Of a stretch of DNA of 64,000 nt, positions 23,246 through 35,300 are shown piece after piece (positions within the stretch are counted from its first letter, which is position 1; every line of letters begins with the position of its first letter). The stretch comes from Roridomyces roridus (Eukaryota > Basidiomycota > Agaricomycetes > Agaricales > Mycenaceae). The notes below the pieces were generated by a model. It worked only from the letters and a program-made list of their open reading frames with translations. It was not told the DNA's origin and made no database searches. Location of the stretch: the NCBI GenBank assembly GCA_029378245.1, contig JARKIF010000024.1, forward strand, positions 62,001 to 126,000. Reading direction: 5' to 3'. The position numbers and the translations under genes are program-made.

Positions 23246-24299
23246 AAATCTACGCTCATAACATCCAGCAATTAGGGTGGAAAGTAATATATTGGATTGG
23301 GCACTATGGAAGGTACAAATCTACGTATGCGGACAGGATAGTGCACGTACCATCAGCCACGACGTCGTGAAACCCGCCATGAGACTATTTGGATCAGAAT
23401 TAACCTTGAAATTATCCGGTGATAGTGAACACATACCAAGGTGACGGGGGCGGTGCCGACAGCGCGCACATCGAGGACGGCCGTGGATGCAAAGTTGGCT
23501 GAGAGCCGGAGCGGCGCGGTGGATCAGTGGGACTGTAGCAACAATCTCAGCATATGAACTGTCGCAAGATGCATGTTGTAACTCACCGCGAGCAGGTAGC
23601 CCAGTTCTTCGGAGAGGGAAGAACAAGCTTGATTGATAAAGGTCAGTGACAGCAGCCGGTCAGGCAAGATACATACCTCAAGCTTGACATATGCGGCATC
23701 GGTCACACTACGAGAGACTCTATCAGTGGCGAGCGAGAGCTGGCAGGAGTTAATACGCACTGTTGGGTGAAGAGCTACTCATCCGGACTCGGCGCCCAGC
23801 GTGGGGAGCTGAAGGAAGAATTCTTGGACTCGATAACTCCCAAGACCCGAGGCAGCTAGTAGGAATGCTCACCGGGTACCGTTCTGCACTAGAGTACGGT
23901 GCGTCGAGCAGAACAAATCAACGAGGCGCAGCCGCGCAGGTATAGAGAGCGGGGTAGATGAAGGAAAGAAGAGGGAGTTGTTGGCGTTTATTGTTTTTCC
24001 GTCCGAATCCAGTCATCAACCAACACCACGTGTTCGGCGGCCGCAACGTGGCAACGACGATCACCAAGCAACGCCTTGACTCTTACCACCTCCTCCGTCT
24101 CCCTCACCATCCCCCACTTCCACGCCTGATGAAAGCGCTCGATCGCCCGCTCATGCAAACCCTCCTGTTTCCGCACGCCTGGGCTCCCCTCCCCAAACGA
24201 CTACCTGCGATTTCTACTGCTCGGCTTCGGCATTTATCACACGGGCGCACCCAGGCCCCAGGGGCAGAGAACATTTTGGGTGGGACTGGGTGAGGGTGT

Positions 24300-26460
24300 G
24301 TCTGCTGTCTTTGGACTTGCTCACACGCATAGATATCCGGGTCCCGTATATACTGTACAACATGTCGCTACTAATCAATCCATATAATTCATCTCCCCTG
24401 TCTTGTGCCCCCTGCGAATCGTTCCTGAGGCCTGAGCGCTGAGCTTCTTTCCTCCTTACACTCAACCTGGTGGCTCGTGCTTCAACTCCTCCAAGACCTA
24501 CCCCACCCTGGCTCACACCCATACCAGAGCAAAGCCGCAGTTCAGATTCAAGTACCGTGGCGACGAATAACCATGTGCGCTGACTCACTTTTTTGACCAC
24601 TTTTCATTGCAACTGATTTCACACCAAAAAGTGGAAAAGAGTCGAAAGCAAATCTCGACCAAGAAAAGTCTAGCAGAAAGTGCCGGAAAAAGACGAAAGT
24701 GGAAAAAGCTGCAGAAAAGCTCTGGAGGTGCCCAGAAAAGAGGGTGTCAAGTTGCTGATGGGAGTGCCTGGGATCAAGTTGAGTAAAATGTTCAGTAAGA
24801 CTTGTGAAGGAAAAAAATCCCAACACACCAGGAGGGTGTTTGAGTACAGCTTCCCAAGCGTCCAAATGCCCGTTTCGAAATACTTGTGTGATGGGTAGGC
24901 GGGGTAGATGATGAGTTGAAATATTGCGAGGATCGCTCGTGGGTGGGTAAGTGTCAATCCTAGGAGGAGAACGGGAGATATACCAGCCAGGAAACCGGTC
25001 TCTACGACGTATCGGACGGCAAGGATGAATAACTTGTTGTTGCCGTCCGCGGATGTTTCTTGGCGGAGCTACTCGGGCTCAACGGTGTGTATGTTTGGAG
25101 GTGTGAACTCAGTGGAAAGAATCATCATTGACACGGCTACCTCTGTTCGCGCCGAAAGAAAATCTGGCTGGGATGTTAGGTAGCCTCAAGCCTGCCGATA
25201 TTTGAGAATCATGCCAGGCACTTCCGAGGCATTGCAATCACGATGGCAGCATTCCGGTCACATTGGGATGCGCCATCACGCTGTTGCGTTTCAGCCCGCA
25301 TCAGCAAGATTTCCCCGATTTGCTGATGCACATGGAACACACTGGCAGCCGCTATGATGAGATTCACTGGTGAGCCACACCTATCAATCAATCAGCGGAG
25401 TTGCAAATCCGGCAAAGGAACTGACACGGACGACTGTGGAAAGGGTTCCGTGTGTAAAGTCGAACTGATTCCCCTCTGTCTTGATTGTTGCTCCCCCGGT
25501 AATCCCGGTGCCGAATTGAACCAGAGCTAGCTGGGATACTCTGACATGAAGGCCTCCCGATCAACCGGTTGACGAGGAACTCACCACGGCAATGACACTG
25601 CCGGCAATTTTAAAACCGCATAACAGGCTTGAACGATTCCCGCCGTGAGAATTGGTAGGATGACTGCTGGTAGCCATGTTAGAGAAGAATACTCAGTCTG
25701 GCACGCGAATGCGAATGAACGACTATATCAACCTGTTAGACAAGAATACTACAACACATGTGAGTAAAGAAAAGAAAGAAGTAAGTAAGAGACATACCTC
25801 AGTCGGGCGCGAATGCGAATGAATGACTGAGGTATGCTCGAGAATTCTATGAGTTTAAATAGTGAGTAGAACCAGATTCTAGTCGATGAATATGAGATAG
25901 AAAACAGAGAGAGAGCACCAGGAGAAATATGTGGATGTCCGAGCCACCAACAATTCCTACTTCAACAAGCCAGACGAAGGTGTTGTCCTTTAGAGCGTCA
26001 ACATCTCCGTATCCGAGGCCGACCACCTGATAGCTATGATTTGATCGTCCACGGGCCGAGCGGGACAGCGGGAGTGGTTGACCACTCACGCATAAAAACT
26101 CATCATCCCTGTTTGCACGACCTCGAGTAGAAAGAGGGTGTAGACGAGAGCCATGCTGGGCTTCGGATCTCTGGGAAATGTAGCAATAGTACTGATCTGA
26201 AATGAATACAACTCAGCCACCCAATATTATTTAGCCTGCAGGTACTCGCAGACTTGAACAATCAAAGCTCCCATCAGGCCGTAGTTGAAGAACATTCCGA
26301 ATAGCTGGGAGGATGAGATTCAGTGCATTGTGGGCCACAATCAAGGGCAGCTTACTTTTGGTGTGGTTCTACAATGGCAGTCACTTTTAGGCCGGGGTCG
26401 GTACCTGGAGGCAAATGCATACCTGTCGCCGATGTCCTCTGGGATCGAGACGGACATCAT
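24300..26460 (-). CDS. DUF6534-like multi-pass membrane protein, probably degenerate
   Basis: Exons read from ATG 26460-26458: MMSVSIPEDIGD; then LFGMFFNYGLMGALIVQ with CEYLQ (first helix); ISTIATFPRDPKPSMALV with YTLFLLEVVQTGMMSFYA (second helix); GYGDVDALKDNTFVWLVEVG; VSQLALVQFGTGITGGATIK; SPVNLIIAAASVFHVHQQ; NKLFILAVRYVVETGFLAG and HKYFETGIWTLGKLYSNTLL. The order and the final 'R.V.ETG...LGKLYSN.LL' are characteristic of the Agaricomycete DUF6534 family, six- or seven-helix proteins of unknown function. Between the third and fourth exons (about 25640-25860) lies sequence with a repeated CGCGAATGCGAATGAA phrase, and A-rich sequence follows the last helix, so insertions may have disrupted the gene. 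Exon borders are not all resolved. Confidence 0.55.
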
Positions 26461-27200
26461 GAGTGGAAGTGGGGGAAAAGCAAGCCTCCGTCGTGTGGAA
26501 TCCTGTGATTCATGAATCATGTGTGGCAAATTGCCACGTAAAATTGTGGCGCAGGGTAGAGAATCGAGATGTCACTCGCGGGGAAAGTGCGAAAACAATT
26601 AGTATCACTGAATTAATGGTAGCCACACGGAGAAAATGAGCGTTGAAGCATGCAGACGGGGATCAGATATCCTATGGTTGGACCAGATGGAATGAAACTG
26701 AGAGTTGGATGTCACGGTGAACATAATTTGTACGTCACCGACACCCTCTAGTATTCTCCGCTTCCAATTGAAGCCGTGGCGCAGTGATCGCCGTCATACT
26801 GGTTGTCACACTCCGTTTCAAGGACCACAACCAATGCTGAATGAAGGTGGACACAAAAGAAAAGTTGACCAATGACTCTGGGGATCAAACCGTTGGAGAA
26901 AGTCCCGTGGCAAGTTACGGGGACGCTATTCCGAAGAAATCCTCGTTCTTCGGTCCGGCTGGCGCGGATTGACAGGGTCTCCTTTCTGCGGAATGTTCCG
27001 GTTGCCAAGAGCTGCTCCGTCGTTTCAGTGTCACCTCGTCTAACATTAGTCATCGCCCTGGTACCTGCCAGGCACGGCTGGCGGCGCCGGAGAGACCCCT
27101 GCAAAGCAGAAGGACTTATGCAGATACTTATGTCACTCTCATTCATCTTTTACCACTACCCACCTTCACCATCCTGAAGAAAAGGAGGAACACGTCGAAT
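26461..27200. other. Divergent intergenic region
   Basis: About 740 bp between the DUF6534-like gene (minus) and the receptor gene (plus). Open frames on both strands overlap each other and show no family signature. It presumably carries both promoters. Confidence 0.35.
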
Positions 27201-28938
27201 ATGATGCCTGGTGTCTAGTAAGTCAGCTCAACGCTTGTGTTCAGTTGCTTTATGGAGTTGCAGTAGCAAGGTCATCCTTGGTGTGAGCATGGCTGGGCTT
27301 GCCGTGAGCGTGGGCATCCTCATTACATGCGGATATCTGGCCTTCTTCCATTCGTCTCGGAAACATCTGGACCGAGTCAGCTTTCGCCTTTTGGTGTATG
27401 CTTTGGTGTCCCAGTATGACTTCTCATCCATTCAAGGATTCAAAAGTCGGTGGTAACCAATTTTTTCCAGTGTAATCTTTGGCATAATGTTGCTGATTGA
27501 ATGCTTCTATGCATTTCCTGGCTGGCACTGTTCTCTACTGGCATTCTTAATCAATGTTCGTCAATCACACCTCTGCTATCAGTACTGATTTCAGTTGATC
27601 ACAGTTCAATGTCCTGTTCTCTGCGTCAATTTTCTTTTGCGTGGCTTTGAACCTCATGTGCGCCCACACGCCTGGAACTCTGGAGGTTTGGTTTTGAAGG
27701 CATTTCATAGGTTGGTGCTGGTGTTCAATGTGAGCGGGAGAATGATGGAGAAATACTACATCATCGGATCACTTGTTCTCGGCGGCGCATGCCTCGGCAG
27801 TGCCTATGCCGCGGGGCGCCTCGGGTCAGTTATTCTTCTACTCCTTCAACCATCCCACCACTCACTTGTCTCATTGGCAGATTGGATACGAAGAATTATA
27901 TATGCGGGTACAACAACAGCAATGCGGCCAAAATGCCGCGATGGGTGATCGGAACTCAAATATTCTGGATGCTTCTTCTTTCGGCAGGAGAGCTGGGTGT
28001 GTTCCTTGTTATCGTGGCGTATCTGCTGCCATTCACCGTGCGTTGTCTTCATTCACGTATCACTGTTTGTTTGCAATCCCGACATCTATTTGGATAGTTC
28101 GACTCCAACTGGACAGTTGCCAGGCATTCCCCGGATTCAGAGTCACAAACGCGTGGCAGCACGCGGCTTACAATTGTGACGCTGCGAGGAATCATCCTGC
28201 GCATAGGTAAAGTGCTCTGAGTAGTGCTCGGCGCGGTAGGGAACTGATTGACCAACAAGGACTATACCCATTGGTATCGTGTTTCATGAGCGTAACCAGC
28301 TCGGTATTTTCAGTTTACCAGCTCCGAGAGCAGGCAGGGCCAGTTCCTGTAAGTGATGCCCCCCTGCACGCAACTGAAGCTCAGGTTTCCAACCTCCGCA
28401 GAACGTTGCGTCAATTAGGCTCTTTGGTTTGTCCATTTGTTTCATGCATATGACATCTAACTCACAAGCCCCGACTCGAAGGTATCATGATATACACCGC
28501 ACGGCCGCTCGTGTACAGCATGATGGCTGCAACAGACCCGGTACTTCGATTTTGATTTCTGTGTTTCACGTCATTCAATGATGAAACCACTATTTACAGT
28601 CCTTTCTCCGCGCCATCCGAGCTCGTCGCACAGCGTCCGCCTCCGAGTCTTCGTCCGCCTCTCAGCGAGCTACCCAAGTCCCACCTTCAGTCTGTTTCAC
28701 GACCATTGTCGATCTTACCGTCGAATCAACCCAGGGAACGGAATCGGATCATCTCGGCCACGGTAGCCGCACACAAGCGGAGACTTCGAGTTTCAATCGG
28801 ACTGAGAGCACGGTTGGGATGAGTATAAAGACGCAAAATGCTGAGTTGATCAAGACGGATATTGAAGGTGTGGGGGTTGCCGAGCCTGTCACTGGTCCGA
28901 GCTCGGCACCGGAGTGGGAGATTGTTCGCCATATATGA
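27201..28938 (+). CDS. Fungal seven-transmembrane receptor (GPCR-like)
   Basis: Spliced frame proposed from ATG 27201 (a 10-nt first exon, intron 27211-27244). Helix 1: KVILGVSMAGLAVSVGILIT. Loop: SSRKHLDRVSFRLLVYALV. Further exons: VIFGIMLLIECFYAFPGW; NVLFSASIFFCVALNLM; LVLVFNVSGRMMEKYYIIG with SLVLGGACLGSAYA; MPRWVIGTQIFWMLLLSAGE with LGVFLVIVAYLLPF; IILRIGLYPLVSCFMSVT with SSVFSVYQLRE; IYTARPLVYSMMAATDP; and a Ser/Thr-rich cytoplasmic tail starting FLRAIRARRTASASES and ending APEWEIVRHI before TGA at 28936-28938. Introns are 50-65 nt with GT-AG ends. The pattern of LDRVSFRLLVYAL, MEKYYIIGS, RWVIGTQ and YTARPLVY matches the large Agaricomycete receptor family often annotated as G-protein-coupled. 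The start is tentative; no clear break was seen. Confidence 0.7.
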
Positions 28939-29649
28939 TCTTGGATGCTCACTACGGCTGCAATCACTTGGGGGAGGGGCCGTTGCAAGCACGGCGTATG
29001 CGAGAACTTCCAGGGATTTGAAGTTGCCTGATCTGACTGATCAAGCTTCGATCAAGTCAGATCACAGTGCACAAATGCTAGCGTATCGACGCATACGGAC
29101 TCGGAGCCATACGATACAGAACTTTGATCGCGTTGACCAGTTATACTTCTTCGCGAGCATGTCGGGCCTTGAGCGATAGATGAGTTGGCAATCCCGAGCC
29201 ACGGAGTTTGGCGCATACGTACCTCGCTAGCACCAACGACGACTTGTTTTGCGTATCATAAGCCCATCCTCGGCTCGCGGGAGCGCTTGCCGCGCGACAC
29301 TGAAGAAGGCAGCAGTCTCGTTCTTGCAAGCTCCCTTTCGAAGGTCGCATAAGCCTGGAACTTTGTGTAAAGAGCGGCCCCGCATTACAAAAAGCCTCAC
29401 GCACCGTGTGAGGAGCTGTCAAGACCCAACCCGACTCATACCTCATCCGTCCAGACACTCGAGTGACAAGTCCATGCCCAAAGGAGATTCGAGTCGTTGC
29501 TGAGAGAAGACCCGCGGACTCAGTAAGCAGAGCCATTTTATTCTTTCCGTGGCCACGAATGCGATGGGAGCGAAGAGCGTCTGTTCTGTCGAAAGGGCCG
29601 AGGTCGACATGGTCGGTGAAGACAAGGCGCATCATGATGATCCGATCAA
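28939..29649. other. Intergenic region
   Basis: About 710 bp between the receptor and the next F-box gene. Open frames on the minus strand at 29141-29635 have no recognisable motif. Nothing else seen. Confidence 0.35.
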
Positions 29650-31060
29650 ATGCAGCTTGTTACGACTCCCACCACCACGGATGTCGATCCCAACGCCAAA
29701 CTACGCACTGACCTTGCTCAAATTCGAGCCAAGATCGCAGCTCTAGAGTCTCAACTGGTAGCCCTGCGCGAAGAGGAGCGCAGGGTCTCCACAGCTTTGG
29801 ATTCCATTGTATACCCAATCCTCACACTTCCCCTCGATATAACCTCCGAAATCTTCACCCACTACTTGGACGTCCAAGATGATGCCTATATCTCCAGGCC
29901 CACGCCTCTCACTGTAGCCAGTGTGCAGCCAGTGGCGGAGCATAGCGCTTGCGTCCCCTGGCCTGTGGCCTGCTCTGCACACGGGCAAGCCCACGGGTTC
30001 TTCTCTAATAAACCCCGTGGATATCCTGCGGTCAAGACTTGCTCGCGTCGGCGGTCTCCCACTCTGGATCGACACACTCCTACACTTGGCGTCCCAATCA
30101 CACGCGATACTCCCCGTGCTCGCGCCGTACTTTCCTCAGCTACTCAACCTCTCATTGGAAGTAGAAGGAGGGTTTGATTTCCCCTGTGACCCCTCGAGCG
30201 GCGAGCCCGTATCGCTCCCATCCCTGACGGAACTCGACCTTCGGGCAGTACGGTGGTCGCATGGCCGAATCGTATTGCCTCCGGCTCCGCACCTACGCGA
30301 GGCATCTCTTCACGAACTCGGTCTCGGGGAGATGTCTTTGCCGTGGAACCAACTTACGACTCTCACACTCCACAACCAATCCATGAGGCGGTGCCGCAGT
30401 ATCTTGCGCGAAACGCCGAATCTCACCAAATTGCACGTCACTGCACACACAGACATGGAGGTATTGAGCAATATTGTTCGTCTGGATCGACTGCGCGCTC
30501 TCACCGTTAATGGGACCTACCTCCTCCTCTCCCTCGTCACACCCGCGCTCGAAAGCCTCGAGATCCAGGACTTTCATTTCGGAGCGTCTGCGGTGGAGAG
30601 AATGATCATTCGTTCAAGCTGTACCATCCGCAGCTTGCATCTCCACAGCTGTGCAACCTCCTCAGAAATCGAGACAGTTCTCACCGCTGTACCGACGCTG
30701 CGCGCCCTCGTCTTTTCAGGCAGCATCGCGGACGTCTCGGGGGGCGACTGGGAGCTCCTCCTCTACCCTATCGCCGTCGGGACGCTTCTCCCAGCGATGG
30801 AGTCGTTGGAATTTCGAGACATCGACGGGGAGATTCCAAATCAGTGCATTGCCAGGATGCTTTCGGTGCGAGGGCAAGCGGAACAGTACGAGTGGGTGAG
30901 GAGAATCAAGTCGTTCAAGTATATCCAGAGCAAGGAGGATGGTGGAGATAAAGGCAGGATCGGACGGGCGCTGGCTGATCTTGCTGCGCTTCGCGCACAG
31001 GGAATGGAGATTGAGCTGGAATGGGGGCCAAAATGGTTAAAAGATTTGTGGGCTGCGTGA
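29650..31060 (+). pseudogene. F-box-like protein with leucine-rich C-terminus, 2-bp frameshift
   Basis: ATG 29650 begins MQLVTTPTTTDVDPNAKLRT, followed by coiled coil IRAKIAALESQLVALREE and F-box-like IVYPILTLPLDITSEIFTHY. At about 29918-29921 the frame changes: the paralogue at 3557 reads GCGTTTGTAGCCAG where this copy has GTGTGCAGCCAG, two bases shorter. The correct continuation in the second frame is CSQWRSIALASPGLWPAL, followed by about 370 uninterrupted residues with the usual repeats (LPSLTELDLRAVRW, LPWNQLTTLTLHN, ETPNLTKLHV) and ends WLKDLWAA. With the lesion repaired it would be about 465 residues, normal for the family. The long clean second frame suggests a recent loss or a sequencing error. 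Confidence 0.85.
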
Positions 31061-31240
31061 TATATTTGCGTATTCCTTTCGTTTTCGTGTGTACTTCATG
31101 GTGTGTAGCCCGATTCATACGCCGCATGCCAACACACTTGTCCATCTATCTGGTTCGACTCCAGGCAGTGGGACTTGCGTACGGGTCGCCGAACCATTTT
31201 TCCCACCCCGCGCTGTAGTACTCGGATGACGTGATCTTTT

Positions 31241-32054
31241 ACTCCCTGAGTCGAACAAGCCATCCGTTACACACGAAGCGGGCTTCTGAGGAACTTCAAG
31301 ATCTACGGCTCTTGTAGACGTTCAATAATCACTTACTCACTTCTATTTCCGACTGCCGCGGCCTTGGAAACACCGCGTGCGAGATGTGTTCCTCTTTTCT
31401 GTTCTCGTCGACTCGACTTCTGTTTGAGTCCAACTTGGCCTTGTTGCGAATCAAACAATCTGTGAGTGCACCACACTGACTAGGTGACATCGTAGAGATC
31501 TAAATTTTACTCGTCAGCAGGAAAAAGCCTATACCGAACTCCTGGATGCGGGCCGCCTGAGTCGAACAGGTGGCTCCGCTTGAGGTATACACTGGATGCA
31601 CATAGTTTCACGGCTCGTCGCTGTTCGTAGTAATGGATAGGTAGGAGTGAAGAAAGTAGCTCAACGACTATTCTTTCCGTATGACTGCCCCGCACTGAGA
31701 CTCAGAGGCACATGTAGAGAGCCGGTCTAGATTTTGCTCGTCGGCGGAAAAAAAAGTCAGCACGGCCTTTGACTGGTATGCGGACTGCCTGAGTCGAACA
31801 GGCGCCTCACCGCGTCCTCGGGATATACACACTGGACCAACGGCTGGGCATGGAACGTTGAATCTCAATCAACTTTTCCTGCTATTTACAAGACTTTTAT
31901 TCTCGCGGCTAAACCGAAATCGAAGTTCGCAACCTAATGTCTCATGCACCGCTCGCATCTAGTCATACCCTCGCTGGTTTCCGGACGAGCAAAAAGTAGG
32001 GAAAACAAGCCAGGACCATGCGAGATGCCTGAATCGAACAGACCACTCACTCAT
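31241..32054 (-). ncRNA. Tandem tRNA-like Pol III units (SINE-like), four copies
   Basis: On the minus strand four copies of a T-arm/B-box-like sequence occur: plus-strand GAGTCGAAC at 31248, 31559 and 31791 and GAATCGAAC at 32031. The third forms a perfect 5-bp stem GCCTG/CAGGC around loop TTCGACT. Copies 2-4 are followed 33-36 nt downstream by a run of 5, 8 and 5 T, the Pol III stop signal. Copies 2 and 3 are preceded by an A-box-like CCAGTGTATACC (31595-31584) or CCAGTGTGTATATCC (31835-31821). No complete cloverleaf can be folded because the acceptor strands do not pair, so these are not functional tRNA genes. A tRNA-derived SINE or a small Pol III RNA family is the best guess. Confidence 0.35.
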
Positions 32055-32059
32055 CGGGA

Positions 32060-32314
32060 TGTTGGAAGGACAAACACGGACGCACCCTGACGTGTACTAC
32101 TGACGTGGAAGTACTGACACGTAGAGTATGGTTTAAACACTCGCTGTACATACTCACATTTACCCATACTGACTTGCATATACTTGTATCGGTGTTATTC
32201 AGTGCATGTTCCCTAATTCTTACTTATGTATGGCTGTACCTTGTTTTTGTATTTAAGTAGCTAGCTACGACGAATCTCAACTAAGTCCTTCTCCCACATT
32301 TTCATCCTTCTTCA
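32060..32314 (+). repeat. Copia 5' LTR
   Basis: 255 bp, starts TGTTGGAAGG and ends CTTCTTCA. It contains a TATA-like TATTTAAG at about 32250 and is the promoter of the element. Confidence 0.95.
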
Positions 32315-32326
32315 GGTTATGGGCCC
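32315..32326 (+). other. Copia primer-binding site (half-tRNA type)
   Basis: GGTTATGGGCCC directly follows the 5' LTR. It is the exact reverse complement of GGGCCCATAACC, the conserved anticodon stem-loop sequence of eukaryotic initiator tRNA-Met. That implies priming by a cleaved tRNA half, as in Drosophila copia and yeast Ty5, not by the tRNA 3' end. Confidence 0.75.
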
Positions 32327-32390
32327 CGAGTTCAACTAAATCCACCAACCGAATTTATTGCACCTCGACAACCAACCTCTGCTATCTACA

Positions 32391-35300
32391 ATGTCCACCA
32401 TCGCCCCGAACTCCAAGGCCGCCGAATTCTTTGTACGGCTCCCGAAATGCGAAGCCGACGGCGCCAACTGGGCGGTGTTCAAGAACCGCTTCCTCTACGC
32501 TGCTGCCGCCGCCGGGCTCTCTCAACACTTGGAGAGCAGCCACTTGCCGCCGATCCCGCCCACTCCGGTCACTCCTTCGTCGACCCCTGCGGACATCACT
32601 GCGTACGACAACTTCGTTCGCGTGGAGGCTGGATATAGGTCAGGTGAGGCCATCATCAAACAAGCTATTGCCGCGACGATCCCTGACTCACTGTTTTTGC
32701 GTGTCATGGGGGAGCGGCGAGCTTCGGGCCTCTGGACAAAGGTGGTGAACGAGTTCGAGCAGAAGTCGAGAATGGTTACTGTGGATTTGCGGCGCAGGCT
32801 CCAGGATGAGCGCTGTGCCGAGAATGGGGATGTTAGGGCTCACCTCGCAAAGTTGCAGGCACTTCGCGTCGACCTTGTCGGCATGGGCGCCGATCCCGGC
32901 GACGAAAACTTCACCGCCATTATCCTAGGGTCGTTACCGGCATCATACAACCCATACCTCGCTGCCCTCACGGCCACATCGTCCCTCATGGGTACGACCA
33001 TCTCCCCCGACACACTCATCAGCGCGCTCTCGCAGGAGCACGACCGCCGGGCTATCAAGTCGAAGAAGAAGAAGAACGACTCGGACGTCGCGTTCGCCGC
33101 GGGCGGACGTAAAGCCGGCAAGAAGACGTCGAAGAACGTCGAATGCTACAACTGCCACAAGAAGGGGCATGTTAAAGCAGAGTGCTGGGCGGCGGGCGGT
33201 GGGAAGGAAGGCCAGGGACCGAGGGGAAAGGGAAAGGGACGCGGGAGTGGGAAGGGACGCGAGGATGCAAACACCGCGACGGATATCGGCGGTGTCTGGA
33301 TGGCGCAGGTCGATTCGGATGACCGCGCATGGATTGCTCACGCCGAGCAGAACGTCTGGCTGTTCCGGACGGAACAAGACGTGTTTGGCGGCGTGGTGAC
33401 GGGTGCGGGTGTGGAGTGCGATGGCGCATCTAGCCCATGGCTCTCGGATTACGACGAAGACGAGTCTAAAGACGATTCAGTCAGCAACATGTCGGTACCG
33501 GAGTTATTGAACAACTCACCGACACCGGATCCGATCGAGACGAACATAGAGGACAACGAGAGTGACTGCGGGTCGATGCCCGAGTTGCAGACGGTGTCCG
33601 AATCAGAGGCTGGGGACATCGCTGAGTCCCCCGAATTTTCCTGTGCACACAGCCTCACTCACGATCCCGTCGACGATGATGCAACCACAGATGCACAGAC
33701 GTCGCAGACATCTGAACACGGCACCGAGATTGCCGACTGCCTACAGACGGTCATCAACGAATGGCTCGACAACATCGAGCCCTACGATGCACCGCTTACC
33801 TCCTCGTTCAAGACAGCGATGCTCGCTAATGAGGACGGCCCGATGGACACCATGACCGAGCTATACGACTCGGGGGCATCATCCCACATCACACCATATC
33901 GGCATCGACTCCTCAACTACATTTCGATCGCACCACGGTCAATCACTGCCGCGGATAACGGCTCGTTCCAGGCCATTGGGATGGGCGACATGCACGTCTG
34001 GCTGCCGAATGGAAAAGGCGTCAGGACGAAGATATTGCTGCGTGGAGTGTTATATGCACCGAAAATCGGTTTAACCCTTGTCTCGATTGCGAAGATAACT
34101 GATGCGGGTTTTGCAGTCTTGTTCCGCGAGAGCTTCTGCAAGATATTCGATAAGCACCAGAAGCTTGTCGGCATCGCGGACAAGACGAAGGGAACTTACC
34201 GTGTGCAGTCTCCATTCAATTGGGAGACGGTCACTGCCGCATCCGCCATCGAAACAGTCTCGCTCGAAGACTTACACCGCCGCATGGGTCACATAGCCCC
34301 GGACGCCGCCAAACGCCTGGTCTTGGAAGGCCTGGTAACCGGCGTCAAGCTCGACCCGACATCGAAACTCCAATCGTGCGACTCGTGCGCATACGCCAAG
34401 ACAACGCGGAAGCCGATCGCAAAGGAACGCAAGGCTCCGCGCTCGACAGCCTTGGGGGAGGTCATATTTTCGGGTGTATGGGGGCCGTCTCCCGTCGAAA
34501 CTATCAATCGGCGTGAGTACTATTCAAGCTTTACCGACGATTTCACTCGCTGGTCCAGACTCTATCTCCAGCGGACCAAGGACGAGACTTTCGGCTCGTA
34601 CCAGTCTTACGAAGCGTGGCTCTCAACCCAGTTCGGCGCCAAAATCAAGAAGCTCCACTCTGACCGGGGAGGCGAGTACTGGAGCGGGGAATTCGACGCT
34701 CACCTTGCGAAGAACGGCACCGAACGAGGCTTCACCGTGCACGACACCCCCGAACACAACGGCGTTGCCGAGCGACTCAATCGGACGCTGTTGGAGCGTG
34801 TGCGTGCGATGCTGCACGGCAGTGGGTTGCCGAAGTTTCTTTGGGGCGAGGCCATCGCGCATGCCGTGTACTTGAAGAACCGGCTATCCACCAGCGCGAA
34901 TGACGGGAAAACGCCATACGAGATGGTGTACGGGCGGAAACCAAGCATCGCCCGGCTCCCCGAGTTTGGAGCGCGTGTCTGGGTCCATGACGCGAAGGCG
35001 AGCAAGCTTGAGGGACGCGCAAGGGAAGGTCGATGGATGGGATTTGATGACGTGAGCAGCGGGCATCGAATCTATTTCGAGGGGAAGCGCACTGTCGCTG
35101 TGGAGCGGAGCGTTAAATTTGACAGGAATGACGAGGTGGTACCTCTCCCAGACGATCTGCGGATTGAGGAGGAGGATTCGGATGACAATCAGCCATCGTC
35201 TGGGTTTTCAAAACCAACCACGCACCTTCCGACTCCTCCTCAGACACCTGCGGCTTCGACTCCAACTATCCCGACCCAAACGACTCCGCAAACTCCCACC

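Larger units (their letters stand above)
18301..24200. other. Long gene-poor interval with palindrome arrays and A/T-rich hairpins
   Basis: No gene was recognised in almost 6 kb. Plus-strand frames around 19315-19680 and minus-strand frames around 21400-22260 have hydrophobic stretches, for example MAQMLVHSLALFGALASF near 22250 on the minus strand with a plausible donor after it, and could be decayed exons of a membrane protein, but I could not link them into a gene. The interval contains two arrays of 12-bp palindromes and A/T-rich hairpin sequence, listed separately. Confidence 0.35.

Noticed and set aside
31548..31830. Genuine tRNA genes at the GTTCGACTC motifs
   Set aside because: The T-arm is good but acceptor strands do not pair and no D-arm or anticodon arm can be placed, so only tRNA-like units were reported.
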